A stretch of DNA of 64,000 bases, taken from positions 4,836,001-4,900,000 of the forward strand of contig JAILWY010000028.1 of assembly GCA_022113835.1 (NCBI GenBank), read 5' to 3'. The position numbers and the translations under genes are program-made. Shown in pieces: positions 51,864 to 62,392 of this stretch (positions are counted from its first letter, which is position 1; the number at the start of each line of letters is the position of its first letter). The stretch comes from Atopsyche davidsoni (lineage: Eukaryota > Arthropoda > Insecta > Trichoptera > Hydrobiosidae). Under the pieces are notes generated by a model. That model had not been told where the DNA came from. It saw nothing but the letters and a program-made list of their open reading frames with translations, and did not search any database.

Positions 51864-52449
51864 TTTCAAACCTGTAAAAAAGGGGATTTTTTATATGACA
51901 GTAAATAATATTATTATTAAAACTGAGTCTATGTATCAAATAACATAAAAGATAAAACAATATGCTTAGTTAAAATAATAATATTAATTTAAAAAGGCTT
52001 TACCGTTTATGTACCATGTCCCAAAAGAGTTTACGGTATAAATATTTTACTACATATTAAAAAAAATAAAATTAATACTCTAAAATATATAAATTAACGT
52101 TATCGGTAAAAATATATTTTCAGCATTTTGGCATTGTTTTGTAGACATTTATTTATTTTTAAAAATATTTTTTTATTGTCAGGTACAAGGATAAGTTAAA
52201 TAAATAGTATTTTTAATATTTTTTCCTTGCATTTGATAAAATTTCAATTTAGTATTTTAATACTTATCAGACCAGCACGAGCCGGTAAAAATTTTCAATT
52301 TCTTTTCAATAACTAAAAAATTGGTAGAAGAATCACGTTATATCTTTTATATGAAACATTGAATTGAAATATAATAAAACCGCACACTAACTCAGCACAC
52401 CCGACAGTATTTTATGATCGATCGGAGAAACTTATTTTATAATATTTAC

Positions 52450-52490
52450 CTGTTGTAAAATAAAAGATGTACTTCCACTAACTTTTATAG
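52450..52490 (-). promoter_or_regulatory. TATA box and 5'UTR mini-exon of paralogue A
   Basis: On the minus strand a TATAAAAG element (about 52,481-52,489) lies about 30 bp upstream of a splice donor (CAACAG|GTAAATAT) at 52,451. The coding exon starts after an acceptor (TTTTTACAG) at about 51,872. This fits a very short untranslated first exon. Confidence 0.45.
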
Positions 52491-53441
52491 ACTAAATGTC
52501 ACACTCAACAGAAATTAACTACGAGCCCGGCACAAATCTAATCATTATCACATTGTGTTCTGTCCACTCTCTCCAGGGCTGGATAGGCTAAATATATTTT
52601 TTCAGCGTGAAAAACGGCTTATAATTCATACTAAAAAAAATAAATCAATTGCACATGTTTATATCTACCAACTCATATTAATATGCTGTACTAAAATCAA
52701 TAATACTTTTTACAGTTGCTGAAGGAAAAAAATATACCATTTTGGTACGAGTCAAGCATTTGAGTAAAGATTTAATTGAAAAACAACATTTTTATATCAA
52801 AAAAATTCCCAATTTAATTCATTCAACCTTTAGCATGAATTTTTTAATTTAAATATGCATCGGGTAAGTTATATAAATAAATGATATAAATTAACGGAAA
52901 GTCCGATACACTGATTAATAAAGTTTTAGTTGAGTGTAAGGATCATTAACAAATGTAGAGAAATGTGAAATTATTAATGTTAATTTTAGGAGCTGACAGT
53001 CCTGGAGTCCCGTGTGGTCCTGGGCGCACCCGAGCTGCCAGCCGGAGGCTTATGATAGTGGCGGTTGACATTGATAATTCTACAACAGGAAGACCAACAT
53101 ATTTGTTAATAGATAGTGTAGGTGGCCTGGCGGACTGCATTAATAGATAACAATTAATTATGACGCGTAGTTATTTTTATGTATAATATCTAACACTTAA
53201 TCGTGTATTTGACTTTGTCACGGGAAACCTTATCTTTGTATATATATAACACATATATAGATGTATACAATTAGCTTGCGGTATTTTATTTTAGGTGCAT
53301 TTTTGTTTTTGTTTCTAGTGCTGCAAATTGAATAGTCTACAATTTCTTATCAAAACTTCTAGGCACTAGTTTTTCTAACTATAAATGATATTTAATCCAT
53401 CGGAAATAAAGTAATATTTTTATTTATCAAATACCCTAAAC

Positions 53442-54150
53442 CATAGGTTCTCAAACTTTTTTGTCCCGTTGACCCCTTGTCGAGTTTTCCTGTTTTTCAT
53501 ATACCCCCTGCCTTGCTAATATTGAATTTATACAAATTCATCATCTTCAAACATATTATTGACATCTGATATTGAACAATTCACTTTCATAGCGTTTACT
53601 GTACAGTGGATTTAAAAATAAAAAAGTTAAAATAAATGTCAAGTTAAAATTAATTAATTAATTAAAAACACACAAAATGCAAATATAGTAACATTCACTA
53701 AAAAAAACTTTTTCCTTAAATCTCCTCGCCCAGTGATTTCCAATCTATTTCTTTTTTTTTTTGTAAGAAGATTGGCAACCGCACTGAAACCCCTTTCCAC
53801 GAGGTATGAAGATGGAAAAGGTATCAAAAACCTTCTTGCGATAGTCCGTAATGCAGGATAAATAGCAGGTATATCTCTCTAAAGCCAAAATTGCGGATAT
53901 CCCTTTCTAAACTGCACCTTCAGTTATTCATTAGTGCTTATTCCGATCAGTTCTTCTTGTAGTATGACTTCCGATTCTTCAATGTCACCGTATGGATTGA
54001 TAATCCACTGTGGTATTTTGGTGATGACCTGCTTAAATGGGATCCATTCTCGTAGACCCCCATTTACAGTTCATGGACCCCCAATTAAATTTTTCACTGT
54101 AATCAACCCCTTCAAGGCAGAATCAATATAAACCACTTTGAAAACCTACG
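53442..54150 (-). mobile_element. hAT transposon relic, 5'-deleted, with decayed transposase C-terminus
   Basis: Minus-strand translation at about 53,700-54,060 reads as the C-terminal dimerisation region of a hAT transposase of the ZBED5/SCAND3-like group: IPQWIINPY, ELIGISTNE, YPQFW, SSYLVERGFSAVANLL and NRLEITGRGDLRKKFF. Two in-frame stops interrupt it. The ends look like degenerate terminal inverted repeats (CATAGGTTCTCAAAC at the left, the complement of CGTAGGTTTTCAAA at the right). At about 0.7 kb it lacks most of the transposase and must be inactive. Confidence 0.8.
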
Positions 54151-54324
54151 ATTTAACGGATCACTTTTAAATTATATATCTTGTAAGAGATAATAATTAA
54201 AATGAAATAACGCAAATATTATTTTGGTTTATTTATATCAAGTATCGGTAAATAAGTATAAAATTGAGTAGATAAGAGTGGTTCAGCGTCGAAAAGAGAA
54301 TTATTTCCGGTTTAAAACTATATT

Positions 54325-57149
54325 TCAGTGCCGGGGTAGAAAGCGAAGGAAGATGCCATCGCGCGCAGTCGGGGAGAGGGTCAGGGTCTGCCACTGCAGA
54401 GGCTCTTGTGTCTGCTCGCAACGCGCTACACGGAAACGCCGCAACACATGAATGATGGCCAGACGAGACTGCAGCATGCCATAACGCTCCCCTGAAAATA
54501 TCATACATTTATAACAAGTAAAGTCTCCTATTTGAATATTATGGTATCATAATTTTAAACAAATTTATTTTATTTACATCAATGTAATAAATGTTAGACA
54601 ACCTTTTCTGTAATGAATTTGTGAGCATTATTGAATTAATGAAAGAATAAAAAAACCTGTGCTTCCAATAAATTACGGCAGTCAAGTTAGTCAGTCGGTG
54701 TTTAGCTTTGAATATTACCAATGCATTTCCGGGGACCTTCTCCGAAGGCCAGAAAAGTGAAAGGTGTGATGGGTGTGTTTGGAGTCTTGCTGAAGCGCTC
54801 AGGTTTAAATGCCTCTGGCTCGGGGAAGTACTGTGGGTCGCTGTGAATGCCCATCAAGGGAATGTACACGAAGGTGCCCTTTTCGATGACCGTGTCGGAG
54901 TTCGGCACGTGGTAGGTGCGCGTGCACTCACGGTCCAGGAAGGGAAGCGGCGGGAACAGTCGCAGCGTCTCTAAACATTCAACATGACAATATTAGATGA
55001 AACTAATGTGCGGTATTAAATTAGAAATTGTCTCATTTCCCACTTACCAAAGACGCACATTTCAAGATATTCCATTTCCTGAAGTCCTTCATACGTGATC
55101 TCTCCGTTGTACTTAGCCAGAGTGCTGATGATCTCCGCAGTCAGCTTATCCTGAAAGTCACAATGTAGATAGTGATACGCCTCTTGTAAGAGTATCTTTT
55201 AGAATAATATATAATAATAGAATAATACTTGGAGCTCGGGATGCAGAGCAAGGAGGTAGAGCAGGAAGGACACCGTGGTGCTGGAAGACTCATTGCCGGC
55301 CGTGAAGAAAACTGCGACCTGCGCCACTAAACTGTCTCCACTGAATTCTGTATGAAAAATGAAACTTGTAACTTTTGACATTTATTTATCCGGGAACCGG
55401 TGTCATTTGAACACGAGTATCTTGACTATCGCTGACCGTAATGATTTAGTGAGCAAATAACAATTTTGAAACATACTTTTAAAGAGTTATATTAATGACT
55501 ATCAATTATCAATCTATTTGATATTTTTGACCGAAATTACTTGGTGGAATCCCATTATAATATTTTTAGTGTTGTTTCAACGTTAAATTTTTTGATGCGA
55601 CCAGTTTCACCGTCACGCTAGGTTTGCTTTGCTTGAAGACGCCAACCAAACATGTTAGCAAACAAAACCTACACTAAAGATTGCAAACTGGCATTGATTC
55701 TTCATTTACGTTTCAATTTCTGTGTTTTGTTATCGTCCAGATGATTGAATATTCAATAAAGTTAAGTTACCCGTGATTTGTAACAATAAATTTATGCACC
55801 CAGTAAAAATATTAAAATTACCAATATATTTATGGTACAATCAAGAAAAAATATACCAGGATGTTAGGAAGGTTAATATTTATATAAACTATACATATAG
55901 TTGAGAGCTAACTTAAATAGCATCGTTTAGAAATTTTCAGTCAAGCATAGAACAGATGTTATTGAATGATTTAAGAAAAACTCACTGATGGTGTCGTCCT
56001 CTTGGGTCTGATCCTTGAGGGCGATGAGGGTGCCGATGAGGTCATTCCGAGTTTCCTGGCTCTTTTCTCGGGCTTCTACTGTTCCCCAGAACACCTGCCG
56101 CAGCCAGTCTGCACACTCTTTCTCAAACACGCAGCTCCTGCATTTTACGCGTAAATGTTTTATATATTAACTTCTCAGTCCGTTCATATTTTGTGAAGCA
56201 AATATAGAAAATCAAATAAGTATTACCTGTAGATTTTTGCAAAAGACTGCATGAAGAAGATAGACATAAATTCAACGGCCCTGAAAAAGCGGAAGTCCAG
56301 CAGTTTTTTCCTGAAGATATTGAAGGGCGCTTTGTCATTAGCCAAAGTTCCAGCTTTGAGCCCGTATGCCGTGGTTGCTATGACATCCGTCGTGAACTTG
56401 GCAGCCGTCTCCTTCATCTCTACAGGGGAATCCCCGTGTCTCGCGATGCACTCCTCCAAGTCTTGCCCGATCTCGTTCATGAGTCCGAACATGGTCTTCA
56501 TCTTCGATGAGGAGAAGAGGTGGGTGAGTTTCATGCGCATATACTTCCAGTGGGGGTTCTTCCCGAAAAATAAGTTGTCAGATCCCAGAGAGTCGTAGTT
56601 CCTGTCAGCGTGGGTGGAGCGATCCGAAAAGTTCGCAAAATCCTTGACCAATATTAGTCTGGCTAACTCTGGAGACAGAATAATGAGAGCAGGACGTCGA
56701 AACACCCAGATGCCTGAAAGTAAGCATTCGATGCATATAATAAAAATTAAATTTAAAGATAATATTTACTTTGGGTTTTAGATAATAATTAGTATTTATT
56801 CTTAATTATATACTCAAATTTTACTAGGAAATATGAATGTTTACTTCAATCGTAAATAGGCGTGAGTTCGAATCCACAGTTTTAACAAATAGGACATATT
56901 TATCATTGATAGACCTGTGAGATCTGCAGTGGGAAAGCGCCGCTTGGCGGCGGCGTAGAGATCACGGAACATGCTGCCAATATCGGTACGCAGGAGAGCC
57001 CACGACCCAAAGTTTCCTACGATGGGCAGTGGCTTAAGGGCTGGCACTCGGCGAGCGTGCCAGTGCCCGAATGTCCATGTCAGGTATGCATAGAAGCCCG
57101 CCAGCGCGCCGCCTATCGCCAGGATGCAGTTCCAAAGTAGAAACTCCAT
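54325..57149 (-). CDS. Cytochrome P450, CYP3 clan (CYP6-like)
   Basis: Seven exons: 57149-56915, 56713-56227, 56137-55986, 55347-55229, 55150-55048, 54970-54719 and 54491-54325; phases close to 504 residues, the normal length. An N-terminal membrane anchor precedes a proline hinge ([14 protein letters not shown]). The I-helix oxygen-binding motif is AGNESS (residues 308-313), ExxR is ETLR (366-369), the PERF segment is present, and the heme loop [10 protein letters not shown] has the axial Cys at 448. This is an ER-bound monooxygenase; microsomal CYP3-clan enzymes of insects commonly oxidise plant toxins and insecticides. An acceptor directly before the ATG indicates a 5'UTR intron, and a donor at about 58,418 (GTACAGA|GTAAGT) may end the first exon. 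The poly(A) signal is near 54,229. No defect was seen. Confidence 0.93.
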
Positions 57150-58750
57150 TTTGGACCTGAAAGTAAATGCATATATTATATAAAATTTTCCACGTTTAGA
57201 AGAATGAGTGCCATATTATCTCGAGGGGTCAAATGTTTCTTCGAAAATAAAACGATAAGTAAATACTTAAAAATACATTGTATGCATTATTTAGGAAAAG
57301 TCGTAATATTTGATAGCGGTGTGATAACGTTTAAATATGTAAAAGTTGTACCGAAGCCTGAAATTTAATTAAAATGACGCCTTCGTTAGGTTTATTAGTA
57401 AATCGATATATTTTTATATCGACATATTTATTAAATATTTAATAATAATCATTGGTAACCCAACAGATGCATATTTTTAAAGATAAATAATTTTTTAAAA
57501 TATTTTGTTTGTTATATGGTGAATGCCGATTGTATGACTTAAAAAATCAAGAGTTATAAAAATAAATACTATGTTGTAAAGACTAGATCAGGTACTAATT
57601 AATGATTAATTAGTGATATTTTTAATTATATAATAATATCTCGTTTTATATAACACAGTCATTAAGTAAACTATAATTTAGACATCGAATTTTTTTTGCA
57701 GGCATGTTATTATTAAACTTGTCAAAATTTAACAAGTGATATAGTTATCGTTTTTTATGTAAAAATGATTAATGATTGTGTCAAATTCTTGGGTTTTTAA
57801 TTGGTAAATTAAAAATAAATAATTATTAATTATAGAAGCGGTATAAATCTCTTATACCACTTCTACAATCGATACTAACGAGTATCTCACTCGTAGAACT
57901 ATTAATACGTTTATTTAGATACATAGAAAGAAAGTATAGAGAGAAATGAACTCAGGTATCGCTTGAAAATAAGGCTTCAACATCTTGAAGAGCACAACTT
58001 TTCAAAGAAAATTATTTATAAATAAATGGTATAAATCAGATATGAACATGAGCGTTTAATTTGATATCATGCATATGATTTACACGCTCGCGTTTTATTT
58101 TAATTTTTACCGTTTATTGTAAAGGCAGCTTATAATTATGCCGAGGCGATTTACTTGGCTATAAATACGGAGGCTTATTCCTTTATGAATCGAAGATTAA
58201 ACCGAGATTGGTAAATCCTTTTCATATAAAAGCTTTTCCAGATTGTTTACATGATCGTGAATCGGTACTAAGATTAATTAAAATTAGCAAGAAACTCTTC
58301 AACCCAGATCAGATGAAACTAAGCCGTGAATGAATCTGATGCACTAAAAATGCATCAAACGAGTTATATTTTTGATTACTTAATTGAGCAAAAATATGTA
58401 AAAGTAAAAAGACTTACTCTGTACGGAGAAATTCCAACCCGCACCTCTGAATGTCCTCTTGTTACTGAATGCTAATGTTGATATGTTATTTAAATTAATA
58501 GTGATACCAGTTTGCCTTATCAGCTAATAAGTATAATGTCAAGACATTAAAATATCATATTGTCATCATTTACTTTGAGATATAATTCACGTAATTATAA
58601 TATTGATTTTAAATACAACACATTTTGGGAATAAATGATTATGTATAAGTTTCAAGGGTCAGAATCAAATGAGTATAAAGTTTTGTACAAAGATTTATAC
58701 AAAATATATATATAAGATTTCACATGGTCACTTTTATATATATATATATA
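57150..58750. other. Upstream region of the P450 gene
   Basis: This AT-rich region probably contains the P450 5'UTR intron and, near 58,418-58,470, its untranslated first exon. A small 13-bp inverted repeat (AGAAGCGGTATAA, one mismatch, 5-bp loop) lies at 57,834-57,864, and a (TA)n microsatellite at about 58,735-58,752 borders the mariner relic. No gene was seen. Confidence 0.45.
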
Positions 58751-59178
58751 TATGCAAAAAGTGTATCGGGTGAATGTGAATAGTGACCGTTATTGCGATA
58801 TGCTGCGAAAATGTTTGTTGCAGAGTTGCAGGAGTTTCAAGGTTTCAACTCAAGACCGTGGCTCCAACAAGACGGGGCCACTTGCCATACATCCGATCAA
58901 TCAATTGAAGCTGTTAATGGATTATTCCCTAATAAGGTCATTTCACGTAGAGGTAACATCAACTGGCCCTCTTGACTATTTCGTATGATACCTGAAAAGT
59001 AGGGTTTATGAGAATAATCCGACGAACCTAACGGAATGAAACAAAACATCAGGTCAGAAATGGGGCAGCAATATCGAGGGCTATGTGTCAGCGTGTTATC
59101 AGCAATCTTCGTTCCAGATTAGAAGAGTGCCAGCAGCGTAACGGTCACCATTTGGATAACATCATCTTTTCGAAATAA
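58751..59178 (+). mobile_element. Tc1/mariner-type transposase relic
   Basis: Three plus-strand reading frames together show the C-terminal half of a Tc1/mariner transposase: VNVNSDRYCDMLRK, then WLQQDGATCHTS with LFPNKVISRRGNINWP, then DYFV, KS, VYENNPTNLTE and finally LRSRLEECQQRNGHHLDN, ending IIFSK and TAA at 59,176-59,178. The catalytic QQDGA block is visible. Frameshifts and stops between blocks show a dead copy, and the N-terminal DNA-binding part is missing. Confidence 0.85.
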
Positions 59179-60256
59179 TTTTCCATTTTGTATTCTTATA
59201 ATCAACAATAAAAAAAATACTTGATTACTAGTAGTTTTTGTTTTACTGAACTAACAAATACCCGATGCTCTCTTTGGACACACTGTATATGAATCAGTAG
59301 TGCTCGGCAACTAAATTACAAGGAAAGCCTGTATTTATAAGTTGTCAAAATGTAACGGCAGATGCCCACGTGTTTTATTTTACGCATGCAAATTCATTAA
59401 TGCAATAAAGAAATTTGAGCAAGACAAGCCTTTTGGACTTTCGTGATATAACTGAGATGAAGTCCGTTCTCATGAATTTGCAGCATATACTGAAGCACTA
59501 ATTATGGACCAAGGCTTATTAATTAAGAGGATTGAACCATGAAAAGGTCTTCGGAAGAGGATTCGGAGTTGTCGGTGCAACTTCTGACAAAGATTTCCAT
59601 GGATTATAATTTTATAGTGAATTTTCAGCGAGAAAACTATAACTTGAGTACGGCTGCATAAAACATGTTTAAAAGAAAAATAAATTAGTACAAAAGCACA
59701 TGAATAGTAAAATACAAATTTATTTCATAACAGTCACTTGATATATTAAAATAATAATATGATATTTTTGGCATAATCACACCATCGTAGAAAACTATAA
59801 TAAAATATTGGATTCTTTCAATAAAATAAACTATAAACATTAGTTAAAGGAATATCCGAGACAACTACTCCAAAACTATTTATCTTTATATAAATACTAG
59901 CTTAAGAAATATTCAAGATAATAATTGATAATCCAAAACTATCTGTCCTTTTAAACATTAATTCAAGAAATATTCAAAATAATAACTGATAGTCCAAGGC
60001 AACGTATTTATTTAATATTAATATATGTGTATTGGAAGTAAATCAAGAATAAGCGATTTGATGAGACATAATTTTTTAGAAGTCGGAACTGATGCAGTTC
60101 TTTCAATGCATCTTTTACTATATAAAAATAAAAATAAAAAATTGTGGAAAGTCATCTCTAATGATAGCAAAACCGATATTTAATTTAAATTTCTTAAAAT
60201 GATAAAAAAAAACACCCTGTGGTGGTTAAGTCATCAAAACGATGAAGTCAGTTGCA
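59179..60256. other. Spacer between mariner relic and PUS10
   Basis: AT-rich, about 1.1 kb, including the 3'UTR of the PUS10 gene at its right side. No open frame with support was seen. Confidence 0.5.
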
Positions 60257-61147
60257 TTAATTCAATGGCATGCATTCAGCGTCCAGGCGGCGTGGCCAGT
60301 CCAGGTTAACGGAGATGACATCCAAGGCGAGGATGTCCAGGTCCCGGGTTAGGATGGAGCTCAGACTGGGGACGGTGCGTCCGAAATCTCCGTGCACAAA
60401 CTCCTTGATGTATGTACCTGCCTGCGTCTCCAGCTCCAGCAAGAACATGTTGGGTCGTCCTGGAATATTTAACACCGAATCATAGGATTAATGCTTACTT
60501 CAATGCTCTTTACTCCCGAGAACATTCAATTAGTCAAGGCATATAACGGCAAAAAAGACTAAAAGATGCAAAAGTGGTCACCTTGAACGGGGGCCGCAGT
60601 CATTTTCAAAATTTTTCTGTCTCTGACGAGAAGAGGTCTACGGTGAAGGACTCGCATGGGAGTCTTCTGTTGAATGATTACGGTGCCGTCCTCGCTGTTG
60701 CTGAAGGTGTTCATCAGCCGGAGGTCTTCTTCCGTCAGTGTGGCCGAAGCCTTCATTTCATTTTCTGTTAAAACTTTTTCTTTTGATTTGGGAAGTTTGA
60801 TGCAGAGCGCTCGGTATGTTTTCGATTTCGTTTCCTCGCCTTTCTTTAGAATTGTCAGCTCGTCTCTGAAAAAATTTAAGACGACATTTTGATATTTGTG
60901 AAGAAAATACAATTTGATGATTATTTAGAGTTTTAGGAAATTCAAACCTGGACACGAGTTGCAAGTCCGTAACGGCAACTAAACCGGGAGCAGCCATGGC
61001 GGCCTGCGCCTGCTGCAGTTGCTGCGGAGAAGGAGAGGCGCGCGGCTCTAGCACCTCTACGGCGAAGGGCCGGCCCCGCCCCAGGCAGCGCACGTCGACA
61101 TCCTCGCGCCCCGATGACAGGAACTTAAGCCGCGAGCTCGCCTCTTC
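60257..61147 (-). CDS. Pus10: tRNA pseudouridine synthase PUS10, C-terminal catalytic half only
   Basis: Exons 61147-60948, 60865-60582 and 60459-60257 are in phase and encode about 228 residues ending at TAA. They carry the PUS10 catalytic motif GREDVDVR, the KTPMRVLHRRPLLVRDR segment and the C-terminal GTYIKEFVHGDFGRT with LDILALDVISVNLDWP. PUS10 forms pseudouridine 54 and 55 in the T loop of tRNAs and in human cells also affects microRNA processing. The full protein has about 530 residues; the N-terminal roughly 300 (zinc-finger and THUMP-like part) are not found between 61,148 and 64,000 on this strand. The first exon here starts after a normal acceptor (CCCACAG), so it is an internal exon of a longer gene or of a truncated copy. 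The reading frame itself is intact. Confidence 0.85.
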
Positions 61148-62392
61148 CTGTGGGATGCTAATATGAACAAATCGATTAAGTATTCAATAGTGAAATATAT
61201 AAAAAATAATTGACTCGTTCAGCAATTCAAGCAAGCGATATGGATATTGGATAGATATTATATTTTTTCCATAAGATCCTCTCTCGGTTTGTAAGTGGAT
61301 TGGAAAAGAATGAAAAATATGAAGATTCATTCTTTTAACCTCTTGGCTGCAGATCGATGAACCGATCTATTTACTTGAGCAAAAGTTGATAGAATATTTT
61401 TATTAGGAAAACTTATTGATAAAATGAAATCCGGCAAAACCGGGCATATGATTTTTCTCCGAGATCATTATTATCGAAATGAATATCATCACAAGATAAT
61501 TATGAAGAATTAGTTTTGGGAAGCCATTTATTTGTGTACTTTGTTAAAATCTATCTTGCTTTGTAAAAATAATCAAAATAGTGCGTGTAATCTATCTAAT
61601 AACGAGTAAATTAAGATTGGCGCGTCGGCCGTGAGAGGGGAGGGGCAAGTCGTCTTATCTTATCTGCTCTTATCCATTATCTCTAGATAAGTATAAATAA
61701 TCAAATTTGGCATTAAAAAAAAAACAGGGTTCGCACTCGCAAGGCACACATCCGATGATTTTATAAATTTTTGTTTGTCTTCCGAGTTTCTTGCTACTTA
61801 TCTACTGAGCGACAGTCAAATACCAAATATCAAACCACTTTCTTCAAGTTAAACCGAAATGATAAAAATGTTTTAGTTATCAGAATAAAATGTTAAAAAT
61901 TGCTCACTTTTAATTAAATTCTAAGAGCCATATTTAAGTGCAATGAAGAATTGCGTATGATTAATTTTTTTTGTTCTTTTATCTTTTTTGGTGCCGTTAG
62001 TGCGTTGTTGTGAGCACCCTGAATATCTCTCTCACAAAATATCTCTCTCCGTACCTGGCAGCGTCACCTGGTGGTCGTTATCATCGGTTCACAATACAGT
62101 TCATAGAAAACAGTGTATTAATAATCAAGTCCGTAGAAACTTCACAATTAGTATGAAAAATATACCATGTGGACATAAAAGAGGGTATTGTGATAAACTA
62201 ACTATTCAGAAGTTATTAGATTGATTTTAAAACTGAATATTCAGCGCTAAAAATATATACGTTAATTATCAAAAGCAAATTTTTAAAAAACCTATGTCTA
62301 TTTCAAGGCATGTAAATCCGCGTTATCAGATTTTATACTATGTAAATATTCTGTGTTACTAAGTGATACCGATTTCAGATTATGACAATAAT
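61148..62392. other. Spacer between PUS10 exons and paralogue B
   Basis: No PUS10 N-terminal exon was found on the minus strand here. The plus-strand frame at 61,988-62,224 has no motif. The region holds the candidate promoter at 61,653-61,699 and an acceptor (GATTTCAG) at about 62,378, which suggests a 5'UTR intron for paralogue B. Confidence 0.5.
61653..61699 (+). promoter_or_regulatory. GATA-site cluster next to a TATA box
   Basis: Within about 40 bp there are several GATA-factor sites in either orientation (CTTATCTTATCT, CTTATCC, TTATCT, AGATAAG), directly followed by TATAAATA at about 61,692-61,699. This arrangement is typical of fat-body or gut promoters in insects. It points to paralogue B, about 700 bp downstream. 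Confidence 0.5.

Noticed and set aside
56855..56882. tRNA-like B box (GAGTTCGAATCC) in the first P450 intron
   Set aside because: No A box, acceptor stem or cloverleaf could be built around it; probably a chance match or a tiny SINE remnant.
58735..58752. (TA)n tract as a functional element
   Set aside because: A short simple repeat at the edge of a mariner relic, whose target site is TA; no further meaning is supported.
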